NCBI RefSeq assembly: GCF_018881595.1 | Contig: NZ_JACVQA010000008.1 | Coordinates: 414,061 to 478,060 of the forward strand | Reading direction: 5' to 3' | Length of the DNA stretch: 64,000 nt | Source: Polynucleobacter sp. UK-Gri1-W3 | GTDB lineage: Bacteria > Pseudomonadota > Gammaproteobacteria > Burkholderiales > Burkholderiaceae | Program-made: the position numbers and the translations under genes | Shown here: positions 8,226 to 17,459 of the stretch, in pieces | How the letters are laid out: each line of letters starts with the position of its first letter | Position numbering within the stretch: the stretch's first letter is position 1 | The notes under the pieces: model-generated | Databases searched by the model: none | What the model was told of the DNA's origin: nothing | The model's input: only the letters and a program-made list of their open reading frames with translations

Positions 8226-8929
8226 TACTTAAATGCCTCTTCGCGCTCAGCAGTAGTTAATGCGACTTTATTTCGAATATACATAGGCTCAAGTTGCCGA
8301 ACATCATGCTGCAACCCCTTTGCAAAAATTTGCTTTGCACAATCCAGGATCCCCAAAGCCGATATAGAAATCTCTGAATCTAAGTTACCGGTAAAGTTTG
8401 GCAAACGGTCTTTGTAGGCATTTAAAGCACTACCCGCTAAGAACCCAATACCATCCAAATTAATGCCCTCAGGCTTAGTGAGATGGATATCGCCAATACG
8501 TTTTAGTAATAAGTCGGACTGAGTTTCATATCTAGCCCAGTAGACCTCTTCCATACGTGCATCAATAGCAATGACAAAATATCGGGGATTGATTTTTTTG
8601 AAGGCGCTTGTGTTGATTAGTTGCGCTGCTATTGCATCTTGGCTAATTACAGAAATCACTGGAAGATTATTTGAAATAGCCAGCCCTTGAACTGCGGCCA
8701 CCCCCAACCTAACACCAGTAAATGCGCCAGGACCAATGCCTACCGCAATGGCATCCAGATTCTTTAAAGAAATATTTCCCTCGCTTAAAAGCGATTCAAT
8801 CCATGGCAATAGGAGTTGGCTAGCGCCAGCTGAGACCGCTTCATGTCTAAGCTCTGGCGCTTGATCGCCTAGAGATAAAGCCACCGAACACCAAGCTGAG
8901 GAGGTATCGATGGCTAAAATATTTGCCAC
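8225..8929 (-). CDS. tsaB: tRNA threonylcarbamoyladenosine biosynthesis protein TsaB
   Basis: 234 residues, GTG start. ILAIDTSSAWCSVALS at the N-terminus and VGIGPGAFTGVRLGVAAVQGL near residue 65 are the ASKHA-fold signature of TsaB, the partner of TsaD and TsaE in making t6A37 of ANN-decoding tRNAs. Length is normal. It lies 33 bases after the VOC gene of the methylmalonyl-CoA operon with no terminator between, so it could be read through from that operon. Confidence 0.92.
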   Translation of the reverse strand: MANILAIDTSSAWCSVALSLGDQAPELRHEAVSAGASQLLLPWIESLLSEGNISLKNLDAIAVGIGPGAFTGVRLGVAAVQGLAISNNLPVISVISQDAIAAQLINTSAFKKINPRYFVIAIDARMEEVYWARYETQSDLLLKRIGDIHLTKPEGINLDGIGFLAGSALNAYKDRLPNFTGNLDSEISISALGILDCAKQIFAKGLQHDVRQLEPMYIRNKVALTTAEREEAFK

Positions 8930-8962
8930 AGTAAGCCTTGTTTAGTTGATTGCAAGTCCAAA

Positions 8963-9430
8963 TTATGGACTTAATCCTGCAATGACCTCTGGCGGGGCTT
9001 GAACCAGCTCAATTAACACCCCCTCGCCGCTAATGGGAAACTCATCATTACCCTTGGGGTGAACGAAGGTGATGTCGTAGCCAGCGGCGCCTTTGCGGAT
9101 ACCCCCGGGCGCAAAACGAAGGCCATTTGCCGAGAGCCATTCAACCGCTTTAGGCAAGTCATCTACCCATAAGCCTATATGGTTTAGTGGCGTCTGGTGA
9201 ACAGCTGGTTTCTTTTCAATATCAAAAGGCTGCATTAAATCAACCTCAATCTCATGCGCGCCTTGACCAATGGCGCAGATATCCTCATCAACGTTTTCAC
9301 GCTCTGAAACAAAAGTGCTTTTGTATTCAAATCCAAGCATATCAACCCACAACTTTTTGAGTCGATCTTTATTTTCTCCGCCAATGGCAATTTGCTGAAT
9401 ACCTAAAATCTTAAATGGCTTAGTACTCAT
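8963..9430 (-). CDS. mce: VOC-family protein, probable methylmalonyl-CoA epimerase
   Basis: About 155 residues with the two beta-alpha-beta-beta-beta halves of the vicinal-oxygen-chelate fold. The second half shows [18 protein letters not shown] and a terminal [10 protein letters not shown] with a candidate Glu metal ligand. The first metal-binding position, His in typical epimerases, reads Gln here (GIQQIAI); Gln is tolerated at that site in some glyoxalase-type enzymes. The position directly after the carboxylase genes in an operon with methylmalonyl-CoA mutase argues for epimerisation of (S)- to (R)-methylmalonyl-CoA. A lactoylglutathione-lyase-like role is the alternative. ATG 9430 has AAGGA upstream with good spacing and is preferred over the TTG at 9439. 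Confidence 0.65.
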   Translation of the reverse strand: MSTKPFKILGIQQIAIGGENKDRLKKLWVDMLGFEYKSTFVSERENVDEDICAIGQGAHEIEVDLMQPFDIEKKPAVHQTPLNHIGLWVDDLPKAVEWLSANGLRFAPGGIRKGAAGYDITFVHPKGNDEFPISGEGVLIELVQAPPEVIAGLSP

Positions 9431-9457
9431 AGATATCAATCCTTTTTTACAAGCAGA

Positions 9458-11494
9458 TTACTCGAAGCGAATAATCAATTGATCAACTGCCAAACTATCG
9501 CCCTCTTTAGCGCAGATTTCAGCAACAACACCATCTTGCATTGCAGATAGTGTGTTTTCCATTTTCATTGCTTCAATCGATGCCAGTTTTTGACCGGCGG
9601 TGACTGCCTCGCCAACCTTTACAGCGATTTTTGTCAGAAGTCCAGGCATTGGAGACATAACCAATTTAGAGGTATCAGGAGGCAACTTCACAGGCATACG
9701 ACGCTGTAGCTCTGCTCCTAAGGGGCTCAGAACCATGCACTCGAAATGAACGCCATCTAGAATCAGGCCATATCTCACGCCACGACGCTCAACTTGTGCA
9801 GTGATTTTATGAGTACCATTAATGGTGGCATGCAGACAAATTTGTCCTGGTCGCCAATCGCTAACGATGTCATAACGACTTACGCCATCTGCTTCATCAA
9901 TATAGACGGAATAAACACCATCCTTAAGCTCGACTCGAATAGGAACTTCATAAGGATCATCCATCGAACCGGTTTTTTTACCAGTAACGACAACAAACTT
10001 CTTGCCAATGATCATTTCATGGCCAGCTAATTGACCATCAATCATTTGAATATGTTGAAGGTAGCGATATCGCATAAATGCTGCTAAGGCTGCCAAACGC
10101 TTAGGATCAGATGGTTGCACTGAACCCTTCTTGAAGCCCTCCGGATACTCCTCAGCAATGAAGCCAGTGGTAAAGTCGCCATTCACAAAGCGTGGATGCT
10201 GCAATAAGGCGGCCTGAAACGGGATATTTGAATGGATTCCACGAATCACAAAATCATTCAAAGCAGCGCGCATTTTCTCAATCGCTTCAGCACGATCCTT
10301 ACCATGCACAATCAACTTGGCAATCATCGAGTCGTAATACATCGGAATCTCGCCACCCTCATATACGCCTGTATCAACACGTACGCCGTTAATAGACTCT
10401 GGAGGACGGTATTTCACAAGGCGGCCGGTTGAAGGCAGGAAGTTTCTGAATGGATCATCCGCATTAATACGGCACTCCATTGACCAGCCATCCAACTTCA
10501 CATCTTCTTGTTTAAATGTCAATTTTTCGCCAGCAGCAACACGAATCATTTGCTCAACTAGGTCAAGGCCAGTAATGCTTTCTGTCACTGGATGCTCTAC
10601 CTGTAGGCGAGTATTCATTTCCAAGAAGTAGAAAGACTTATCTTTTCCAACAACAAACTCAACCGTGCCAGCAGATTGATAGTTCACAGCCTTAGCTAGA
10701 GCAACTGCTTGTTCGCCCATGGCTTTGCGGGTTGCAGGATCGATAAATGGTGATGGCGCCTCTTCAATAACCTTTTGATGACGGCGCTGAATCGAGCAAT
10801 CACGCTCGTTTAGGTAAACCACATTGCCATACGAATCGCCCAACACCTGAATCTCAATGTGACGTGGACCTTCAACGAACTTCTCAATAAAGATTCGATC
10901 ATCGCCAAAGCTATTCATGGCTTCAGTTTTGCAAGCTGCAAAACCTTCGGCCGCTTCTTTGTCATTAAATGCAACACGTAAACCTTTACCGCCACCGCCT
11001 GCAGATGCCTTAATCATCACGGGGTAACCAATACCCTGAGCAATTTTGACCGCTTCTTCAGTGGTATCAATCGCCTCGTTATAACCAGGAATGGTGTTGA
11101 CCTTGGCTTCTAAGGCAAGCTTCTTAGAGGCAATCTTGTCACCCATTGCTGCGATAGATTGATGCTTAGGACCAATGAAAACAATGCCCTCTTCCTCACA
11201 GCGCTTAGCAAACTGCTCGTTCTCAGATAAAAAGCCATAACCAGGGTGAACTGCTTCGGCACCGGTTTCCTTGCAAGCTTGGATGGTTCGATCCATCACC
11301 AAATAAGATTCGCGTGAAGGTGCCGGCCCAATGCAAACTGCTTCATCGGCCAGTTGCACATGACGCGCCTCTTTATCAGCTTCAGAATAAACAGCCACAG
11401 TTTTGATGCCCATTTTCTTGGCGGTCATCATTACGCGGCAAGCAATCTCACCGCGATTCGCAATCAGAATTTTCTTAAACATTTTCGTAGTCAT
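9458..11494 (-). CDS. pccA: Propionyl-CoA (acyl-CoA) carboxylase, biotin-carrying alpha subunit
   Basis: 678 residues. Biotin carboxylase domain at about 5-450 (FKKILIANRGEIACRVM at the start, glycine-rich ATP loop KASAGGGGKGLR, EMNTRLQVEHPVTE), then a linker domain of the acyl-CoA carboxylase type, then a biotinyl domain from about 605 with the acceptor Lys644 in EAMKMEN. With the beta subunit next to it this carboxylates propionyl-CoA to (S)-methylmalonyl-CoA. Propionyl-CoA rather than acetyl-CoA is inferred from the neighbouring mutase and MeaB genes. It starts 14 bases after the pccB stop, and Met5 is an alternative start. Confidence 0.92.
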   Translation of the reverse strand: MTTKMFKKILIANRGEIACRVMMTAKKMGIKTVAVYSEADKEARHVQLADEAVCIGPAPSRESYLVMDRTIQACKETGAEAVHPGYGFLSENEQFAKRCEEEGIVFIGPKHQSIAAMGDKIASKKLALEAKVNTIPGYNEAIDTTEEAVKIAQGIGYPVMIKASAGGGGKGLRVAFNDKEAAEGFAACKTEAMNSFGDDRIFIEKFVEGPRHIEIQVLGDSYGNVVYLNERDCSIQRRHQKVIEEAPSPFIDPATRKAMGEQAVALAKAVNYQSAGTVEFVVGKDKSFYFLEMNTRLQVEHPVTESITGLDLVEQMIRVAAGEKLTFKQEDVKLDGWSMECRINADDPFRNFLPSTGRLVKYRPPESINGVRVDTGVYEGGEIPMYYDSMIAKLIVHGKDRAEAIEKMRAALNDFVIRGIHSNIPFQAALLQHPRFVNGDFTTGFIAEEYPEGFKKGSVQPSDPKRLAALAAFMRYRYLQHIQMIDGQLAGHEMIIGKKFVVVTGKKTGSMDDPYEVPIRVELKDGVYSVYIDEADGVSRYDIVSDWRPGQICLHATINGTHKITAQVERRGVRYGLILDGVHFECMVLSPLGAELQRRMPVKLPPDTSKLVMSPMPGLLTKIAVKVGEAVTAGQKLASIEAMKMENTLSAMQDGVVAEICAKEGDSLAVDQLIIRFE

Positions 11495-11508
11495 CTTTTA
11501 TCAGCGCC

Positions 11509-13041
11509 TTACAGAGGAATATTGCCGTGTTTACGCGCAGGATTCTTTAAGTCTTTGTCTTTGAGCATTGCCAGTGAACGAGCAATACGCTTGCGAGTTT
11601 CGTGCGGAAGAATAACGTCATCAATATAGCCACGGCGTCCTGCTACAAAGGGGTTGGCGAACTTAGACTTATATTCAGCTTCACGTGCCGCAATCTTTTG
11701 TGGATCTGACTTTTCTTCGCGGAAGATAATTTCTACAGCACCTTTAGGCCCCATCACAGCAATTTCTGCTGAAGGCCATGCAAAGTTCACATCACCTCGT
11801 AAATGCTTAGAAGCCATCACGTCGTAAGCGCCACCATAGGCTTTACGAGTAATTAAGGTCACCTTAGGTACAGTGCAATCAGCGTACGCATAAAGTAACT
11901 TGGCACCATGCTTAATGATGCCGCCGTATTCTTGGGCGGTACCAGGCATAAAGCCCGGGACATCAACCAAGGTAACCACTGGGATATTGAAGGCATCACA
12001 AAAGCGTACAAAGCGCGCCGCTTTAATAGATGCTTTGATATCTAAACAGCCAGCAAGAATTAAAGGTTGATTGGCAACAATACCAATTGAGCGGCCCTCC
12101 ATACGGGCAAAGCCAATCACAATATTCTTCGCATAGTCAGGTTGTAATTCAAAGAACTCACCATCATCCACGATTTTCTCAATCAACTCTTTCATGTCGT
12201 AAGGTTGATTTGGATTGGATGGGACCAATGTATCTAAGGAGAAGTCAGGCTCTTCTGTACGATTCGCACCCTTGATCAATGGTGGTTTTTCGCGGTTAGA
12301 GAGGGGCAAGTAGTTAAAGAAACGACGCAACATCATGATTGCATCAACATCGTTATCAAAGGCCAAATCGCAGACGCCCGATACTGTTGAGTGAGTTACT
12401 GCACCACCCAATTCTTCAGCAGTCACATCTTCATGAGTGACGGTCTTAACGACTTCAGGACCAGTCACAAACATATAAGAGCTATCTTTCACCATGAAGA
12501 TGAAATCAGTCAACGCTGGCGAGTAAACAGCACCCCCAGCTGAAGGACCCATGATCAATGAAATTTGGGGGATCACGCCAGATGCAGTGACATTGCGCTG
12601 GAAAATTTCTGCATAACCGCCAAGAGATGCAACGCCCTCTTGAATACGTGCACCACCAGAGTCATTTAAGCCAATCACAGGAGCACCTACTTTGAGCGCC
12701 TGATCCATGATCTTACAAATCTTTTCTGCATGGGCTTCTGACAAGGAGCCACCTAAAACGGTGAAATCTTGTGAAAAAACAAATACCAAACGACCGTTAA
12801 TCATTCCGTAGCCGGTAACCACACCATCGCCAGGAACCGTTTGATCAGCCATGCCAAAGTCATGACAGCGGTGCTCAACAAACATATCCCACTCTTCAAA
12901 GGTGCCAGCATCAAGCAAGAGCTCAATACGCTCACGAGCGGTTAATTTACCCTTAGCGTGCTGGGCTTGAATACGTTTTTGCCCACCACCTAATCGGGCA
13001 AGCTCACGCTTGGCCTCAAGCTGTTCAATGATGTCCTTCAT
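11509..13041 (-). CDS. pccB: Propionyl-CoA carboxylase, carboxyltransferase beta subunit
   Basis: 510 residues of the acyl-CoA carboxyltransferase family, with crotonase-like N and C halves. Visible features are the oxyanion/biotin-binding glycine loops around [20 protein letters not shown] and [17 protein letters not shown] in the N half, and [22 protein letters not shown] with [10 protein letters not shown] in the C half. Length fits PccB. It transfers CO2 from carboxybiotin on PccA to propionyl-CoA. It lies in a five-gene minus-strand operon with gaps of 10-18 bases. Confidence 0.93.
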   Translation of the reverse strand: MKDIIEQLEAKRELARLGGGQKRIQAQHAKGKLTARERIELLLDAGTFEEWDMFVEHRCHDFGMADQTVPGDGVVTGYGMINGRLVFVFSQDFTVLGGSLSEAHAEKICKIMDQALKVGAPVIGLNDSGGARIQEGVASLGGYAEIFQRNVTASGVIPQISLIMGPSAGGAVYSPALTDFIFMVKDSSYMFVTGPEVVKTVTHEDVTAEELGGAVTHSTVSGVCDLAFDNDVDAIMMLRRFFNYLPLSNREKPPLIKGANRTEEPDFSLDTLVPSNPNQPYDMKELIEKIVDDGEFFELQPDYAKNIVIGFARMEGRSIGIVANQPLILAGCLDIKASIKAARFVRFCDAFNIPVVTLVDVPGFMPGTAQEYGGIIKHGAKLLYAYADCTVPKVTLITRKAYGGAYDVMASKHLRGDVNFAWPSAEIAVMGPKGAVEIIFREEKSDPQKIAAREAEYKSKFANPFVAGRRGYIDDVILPHETRKRIARSLAMLKDKDLKNPARKHGNIPL

Positions 13042-13051
13042 TTCCTACTCC

Positions 13052-14077
13052 TTAGAAAAATTCATGCCCCATGGCTTCTAGTAGTCGTCTTGCTGCAACT
13101 GAAGCTGCCATGGTTCCTTGGTTTACTTGGGCACTCAAACTTGGTAGAAGTTTTTGTACTACTTCATTGCTACGAAATGCGTTTTTTAATCCAGCATCTA
13201 TGCGATCCCACATCCATGCGCCAGCCTGCTCCTTGCGACGAGATTCAAACTTCCCATTTGCCCTTTGAATAGAAGCAAAGTGAGAAACCTTATCCCACAT
13301 CTCTGGCACACCTTTTCCTTCTAAAGCACTCAAGCTCATTACTTGGGGGTGCCATGATTCTTTGACGTGGGAGGCATGATCAGGGTTGCCCTGAAAACCT
13401 AATAGACGCAATGAACTTGTGATGAATAGCTGGGCACGCATAGCGGCATCAGGATCAATATCTGCTTTATTAATCACGATTAAATCGGCAATTTCCATCA
13501 CGCCTTTTTTAATTGCCTGCAAATCATCGCCTGCATTTGGTAGCTGCAACAACAGAAACATATCCGTCATACCAGCAACTGCGATTTCACTCTGCCCCAC
13601 GCCGACCGTTTCAACAATGATGACGTCAAAACCTGCAGCCTCTGCAACCAACATAGCTTCACGCGTCTTCTCTGCTACGCCGCCTAGCGTGCAAGACGAA
13701 GGGCTGGGACGAATAAAGGCATTTTCTAAAACAGATAAGCGCTCCATACGAGTCTTATCACCCAGGATGGAGCCGCCAGAAATGCTTGAGGAAGGATCAA
13801 TCGCCAATACGGCAACTCGATGACCTTTTTCGATTAGGTAAAGGCCTAGAGTTTCAATCAAAGTTGATTTACCAACTCCGGGTACTCCTGAGATTCCTAA
13901 ACGAAATGATTTACCTGTTTTGGGCAATAAAGAATTCAGGACGTCATCTGCACGATGACGGTGGTCTAGTCGAGTCGATTCAAGCAAAGTAATGATCTTT
14001 GCTAATGCGCGTCGCTGTTTAAGCGAAGGCGCACCAGTGAGATCATTCACCAGAGTCTGATCAGCAGCTTCGAGCAT
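13052..14077 (-). CDS. meaB: MeaB/ArgK-type GTPase, methylmalonyl-CoA mutase chaperone
   Basis: 341-residue G3E-family GTPase. P-loop GVPGVGKS at 64-71, then the family blocks SCTLGGVAEKTREAM and VETVGVGQSE, and the base-recognition motif NKAD. MeaB protects and loads adenosylcobalamin on methylmalonyl-CoA mutase. The gene sits 14 bases downstream of that mutase, the expected arrangement. The older names ArgK and LAO transport kinase are misleading. Confidence 0.92.
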   Translation of the reverse strand: MLEAADQTLVNDLTGAPSLKQRRALAKIITLLESTRLDHRHRADDVLNSLLPKTGKSFRLGISGVPGVGKSTLIETLGLYLIEKGHRVAVLAIDPSSSISGGSILGDKTRMERLSVLENAFIRPSPSSCTLGGVAEKTREAMLVAEAAGFDVIIVETVGVGQSEIAVAGMTDMFLLLQLPNAGDDLQAIKKGVMEIADLIVINKADIDPDAAMRAQLFITSSLRLLGFQGNPDHASHVKESWHPQVMSLSALEGKGVPEMWDKVSHFASIQRANGKFESRRKEQAGAWMWDRIDAGLKNAFRSNEVVQKLLPSLSAQVNQGTMAASVAARRLLEAMGHEFF

Positions 14078-14091
14078 GCCTATGATCCGTA

Positions 14092-16266
14092 TTAAGCTGG
14101 TTTCACAGACTTGCGAATTTGCTCAAGCACATCCTTGGCCGAAGCCGGAATTGGTGTGCCTGGACCATAAATACCTTTTACACCGGCCTCGTAGAGGAAT
14201 TCATAATCCTGTCTCGGAATGACGCCACCAACGAATACGATGATGTCATCTGAGCCCTGCTTCTTTAATTCAGCAATGATGGCTGGCACCAAGGTCTTAT
14301 GTCCAGCCGCCAATGTTGAGACACCTAATGCGTGAACGTCGTTCTCGATAGCTTGACGAGCACACTCCTCAGGGGTTTGAAATAAAGGCCCGATATCCAC
14401 GTCAAAACCTAAGTCGGCAAAAGCAGTAGCAACTACTTTTGCACCACGGTCGTGGCCGTCTTGGCCGAGCTTCGCAATCATTACCCGCGGACGACGTCCG
14501 AAGTCTTTTGCAAAGTCAGCAATCTCTGTTTGGAGTTTTGCCCAGCCTTCGGCTGAGTCATAAGCAGCTGCATACACACCAGTCACCTTTTGAGTATCGG
14601 CGCGATGGCGCCCGTAAACTTTTTCTAATGCATCCGAAACTTCACCTACCGTCGCACGTAAACGAATGGCGTTTACCGACAACTCCAATAAGTTACCAGA
14701 GTTATCTTCAGCAGCCTTGGTTAACGCTTCTAACGCAGCCTCTACTTTTTTGGAATCACGCTTAGCCTTAATATCCTTCAAACGAGCAACTTGGCCTTCG
14801 CGCACCTTATCGTTATCGATCATTAACACGTCAACCAGGTCTTCTTTGCCTAGTTTGTATTTATTAACACCTACGATGACATCTGAGCCAGAGTCAATCT
14901 TGGCTTGCTTTTCAGCTGCAGCAGCTTCAATTTTGAGCTTAGCCCAGCCGCTTTCAACGGCTTTCGTCATCCCACCCATGGCTTCCACTTCCTGGATGAT
15001 CTCCCAAGCTTTATCAGCCATCTCTTGTGTAAGGTTCTCCATCATGTAAGAACCCGCCCATGGATCAATTACGCTTGGGATATGCGTCTCTTCTTGCAAA
15101 ATCAATTGGGTATTACGTGCAATACGGCTTGAGAACTCAGAAGGCAAGGCAATCGCCTCATCCAAGGAATTGGTATGCAATGACTGAGTCCCGCCAAATA
15201 CAGCTGCCATGGCCTCAACAGTTGTTCTCACAACATTGTTGTAAGGGTCTTGCTCGGTCAAAGACCAGCCGGATGTTTGGCAGTGTGTGCGCAACATCAA
15301 AGATTTTGGGTTCTTGGGCTCGAAGGATTTCATAATGCGCCACCACAACAAACGTGCGGCACGCAACTTTGCAACTTCAAGATAGAAGTTCATACCAATT
15401 GCAAAGAAGAAAGATAAGCGGCCTGCAAAACCATCAACATCTAAGCCTTTGGCAAGTGCGGTTTTTACATACTCTTTACCGTCAGCCAATGTGAAAGCCA
15501 ATTCCAATACTTGGTTGGCGCCTGCCTCTTGCATGTGATAACCCGAAATAGAAATCGAGTTGAACTTGGGCATATGTTTGGCGGTGTACTCAATAATGTC
15601 GCCAATGATCCGAATTGAAGGCTCAGGTGGGTAAATATAGGTATTACGCACCATGAACTCTTTCAGAATGTCATTCTGAATGGTTCCAGATAACTGCTCC
15701 TGCTTTACGCCTTGCTCTTCACCGGCAACGATATAGCCAGCGAGTACCGGTAATACAGCGCCGTTCATCGTCATCGAAACAGATACCTTGTCCAATGGAA
15801 TGCCATCAAACAGGATCTTCATATCCTCTACAGAATCAATTGCAACTCCAGCCTTACCTACATCGCCTGTAACGCGAGGATGGTCTGAGTCGTAACCACG
15901 ATGAGTAGCTAAGTCAAACGCAACAGATACCCCTTGACCACCGGCATCCAACGCTTTGCGATAAAAAGCATTAGATTCTTCAGCGGTTGAAAAACCAGCG
16001 TACTGACGAATAGTCCATGGACGTACTGAATACATTGTGGCTTGCGGACCACGAACAAATGGTTCGAAACCAGGCAATGTATTTGTGTAATTAAGACCTT
16101 CAACATCCGACGATGTGTACAACGCTTTTAAATGAATTCCATCTGGCGTTTTCCAGCCCAAAGAATCAACATCACCATTAGGTGCAGATTTTTGCGCTGA
16201 CTTTTTCCAAGCCTCCAGATTAGTTTCCGGAAAGGATGGCCATGAATTGTTTTCTTTAGAACTCAC
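14092..16266 (-). CDS. scpA: Methylmalonyl-CoA mutase (single-chain, B12-dependent)
   Basis: 724 residues. A TIM-barrel catalytic domain runs to about 560 ([22 protein letters not shown] near residue 70 and TLPGFEPF just before it). A C-terminal cobalamin domain follows with the DxHxxG motif as DGHDRG at 603-608, where His605 is the expected cobalt ligand, plus GVSTLAAGH and FVGGVIP. It interconverts (R)-methylmalonyl-CoA and succinyl-CoA. Start is GTG 16266 preceded by CAGGAG at good spacing. First gene of the operon scpA-meaB-pccB-pccA-mce. A six-codon leader ORF with its own Shine-Dalgarno lies just upstream. Divergent from a GntR regulator that probably controls both. Confidence 0.95.
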   Translation of the reverse strand: MSSKENNSWPSFPETNLEAWKKSAQKSAPNGDVDSLGWKTPDGIHLKALYTSSDVEGLNYTNTLPGFEPFVRGPQATMYSVRPWTIRQYAGFSTAEESNAFYRKALDAGGQGVSVAFDLATHRGYDSDHPRVTGDVGKAGVAIDSVEDMKILFDGIPLDKVSVSMTMNGAVLPVLAGYIVAGEEQGVKQEQLSGTIQNDILKEFMVRNTYIYPPEPSIRIIGDIIEYTAKHMPKFNSISISGYHMQEAGANQVLELAFTLADGKEYVKTALAKGLDVDGFAGRLSFFFAIGMNFYLEVAKLRAARLLWWRIMKSFEPKNPKSLMLRTHCQTSGWSLTEQDPYNNVVRTTVEAMAAVFGGTQSLHTNSLDEAIALPSEFSSRIARNTQLILQEETHIPSVIDPWAGSYMMENLTQEMADKAWEIIQEVEAMGGMTKAVESGWAKLKIEAAAAEKQAKIDSGSDVIVGVNKYKLGKEDLVDVLMIDNDKVREGQVARLKDIKAKRDSKKVEAALEALTKAAEDNSGNLLELSVNAIRLRATVGEVSDALEKVYGRHRADTQKVTGVYAAAYDSAEGWAKLQTEIADFAKDFGRRPRVMIAKLGQDGHDRGAKVVATAFADLGFDVDIGPLFQTPEECARQAIENDVHALGVSTLAAGHKTLVPAIIAELKKQGSDDIIVFVGGVIPRQDYEFLYEAGVKGIYGPGTPIPASAKDVLEQIRKSVKPA

Positions 16267-16278
16267 AAAAACTCCTGG

Positions 16279-16299
16279 TTAATTTTTGCTGCGTTGCAT
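16279..16299 (-). other. Possible six-codon leader ORF upstream of scpA
   Basis: ATG at 16299 encodes MQRSKN and stops at 16279, 12 bases before the scpA GTG. It has its own AAGGA (16311-16307) seven bases upstream of the ATG, and the scpA Shine-Dalgarno lies immediately after its stop. This could be a translational leader or chance; six codons are too few to judge by composition. Confidence 0.3.
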
Positions 16300-16320
16300 C
16301 GTAATGTCCTTACATTCTGC

Positions 16321-16348
16321 TTGACAATTATTCATTTGTCTACATAAT
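16321..16348 (+). promoter_or_regulatory. Promoter of the gntR gene
   Basis: TTGACA at 16321-16326 and CATAAT at 16343-16348, spaced 16 bases, match sigma-70 -35 and -10 boxes (6/6 and 5/6). The predicted start of transcription falls around 16355, only about six bases before the ATG, so the message would have almost no leader. Confidence 0.6.
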
Positions 16349-16369
16349 GTATTCATAATTATGAATACA
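16348..16369. promoter_or_regulatory. Perfect 22-bp palindrome, probable GntR operator
   Basis: Two 11-base arms, TGTATTCATAA (16348-16358) and its exact complement (16359-16369), with no spacer. It overlaps the last base of the -10 box, the predicted transcription start and the ATG (16361) of the divergent GntR gene. Such placement fits autorepression and control of the scpA operon. FCD-type GntR proteins bind short AT-rich palindromes, so the protein-site pairing is likely but inferred. Confidence 0.7.
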
Positions 16370-16999
16370 AAACTGAATAATAGGCCCCTATACGAAGACG
16401 TTGCCGACCGACTACGGGAGCAGATCTTTAGCAAACAGCTAGCGCCTGGAAGCTGGCTAGATGAACAATCTTTGGCTGTCCAGTTCGGTATTAGTCGCAC
16501 ACCAATGCGTGAAGCGATTAAGGTTTTAGCCTCTGAAGGCCTTGTAACCATCAAAATGCGTCGTGGCGCATATGTAACTGAGGTTGCCAGGAAGGATTTA
16601 GAACAAATCTTTACTATCCTCTCACTTTTAGAGGGTCAAGCTGCTAAGGAAGCGTCTATTAAGGCAACTGAGGGTGAGTTAAACCTCTTGGATCACCTGC
16701 ACCACCGACTGGAAAAAGCAGCTGCAGATCGCGATATTGAGCAGTTTTTTGAGATAAATGGCAAATTTCATGAATTAATACAAGAAATTGCAGGAAATCG
16801 CTGGATGAATGGCGTAATTGCCGATCTGCGAAAAGTTCTCAAACTTCATCGCAGAGAGTCGTTAACGAGCACTGGAAGATTGCAAAACTCCCTAGTTGAG
16901 CATCGTGAAATTCTGAGAGCGCTGTTGAAACGGGATGAGCAAGCAGCTGAATCCGCCATGCGAAAACACCTGGCCCAAGGCCTAGAGGCGCTTCGTTAG
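16361..16999 (+). CDS. GntR-family transcriptional regulator with FCD domain
   Basis: 212 residues. N-terminal winged helix-turn-helix (about 8-75, with DEQSLAVQFGISRTPMREAIKVL) and a C-terminal FCD helical bundle (about 80-205) with acid and His residues (FEINGKFHELIQ, SLVEHREILRAL) that usually bind a metal and a small carboxylate. Divergent from the methylmalonyl-CoA operon with 94 bases between them, so it is its likely regulator; the effector could be propionate, methylmalonate or a related acid, which is a guess from context. A perfect palindrome covers its start codon. No Shine-Dalgarno is visible, consistent with a nearly leaderless message. Confidence 0.88.
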   Translation: MNTKLNNRPLYEDVADRLREQIFSKQLAPGSWLDEQSLAVQFGISRTPMREAIKVLASEGLVTIKMRRGAYVTEVARKDLEQIFTILSLLEGQAAKEASIKATEGELNLLDHLHHRLEKAAADRDIEQFFEINGKFHELIQEIAGNRWMNGVIADLRKVLKLHRRESLTSTGRLQNSLVEHREILRALLKRDEQAAESAMRKHLAQGLEALR

Positions 17000-17018
17000 A
17001 TATTGAAATACCTATAAA

Positions 17019-17053
17019 AAATAAAGGCTTAGAAGATTATTCTAAGCCTTTGA
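17019..17053. terminator. Bidirectional terminator between gntR and cytochrome c gene
   Basis: A 12-bp perfect stem (17023-17034 with 17040-17051), loop GATTA, containing AAAGGCTTAGA. A/T runs on both flanks allow it to serve the converging genes on either side. Confidence 0.85.
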
Positions 17054-17074
17054 TGTAAGCAGTTTAAGCAGGGT

Positions 17075-17428
17075 TTACTTTTTAACGACTAAGTTACCTG
17101 GGAGTGAGGCAACATAGGCAGCAATGTCTTGTAGATCCGCACCGGTAAAGACTTGAACTTGTGAGGCCATGATAGCGTTGTTACGACCATATTGTGGGTT
17201 ACCGTTGCCTACTTTGTAAGCCTTCAGTGCGTAATAAATGTAGTCAGCATGCTGACCGGCTAGCTTTGGGTAAGCTGGCAAGATTGGAGCATTTAGACCT
17301 GCACCATGACAAGAAGCACAGTTAGCCTTCTCTACCAATGCCATGCCTTTATCGACGCTAGCAGCATTTGCCACGTTCACAAAACCAATGCTTGAAAGCA
17401 AAACTGCTGTAATTAGTGCGAATTTCAT
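17075..17428 (-). CDS. Small secreted c-type cytochrome (class I)
   Basis: 117 residues from ATG 17428; an upstream TTG is unlikely to be used. Signal peptide of about 22 residues (MKFALITAVLLSSIGFVN..ANAA), then one haem c site CASCHG near residue 40 and a Met-containing segment (NAIMASQV) near residue 85 suitable as the second axial ligand. PKLAGQHADYIYYAL is typical of cytochrome c553/c4-like domains. A periplasmic electron carrier. It lies directly after a second cytochrome of the same type on the same strand, probably from duplication. The redox partner cannot be read; quinol oxidation, a cytochrome oxidase or a periplasmic dehydrogenase are options. Confidence 0.85.
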   Translation of the reverse strand: MKFALITAVLLSSIGFVNVANAASVDKGMALVEKANCASCHGAGLNAPILPAYPKLAGQHADYIYYALKAYKVGNGNPQYGRNNAIMASQVQVFTGADLQDIAAYVASLPGNLVVKK

Positions 17429-17459
17429 AAAAGTATCTCTATGTATCTTTATCAATGAA

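Noticed and set aside
16267-16360. Cobalamin riboswitch before the B12-dependent mutase
   Set aside because: The leader is under 95 bases and lacks the conserved B12-box; control appears to be through the GntR palindrome instead.
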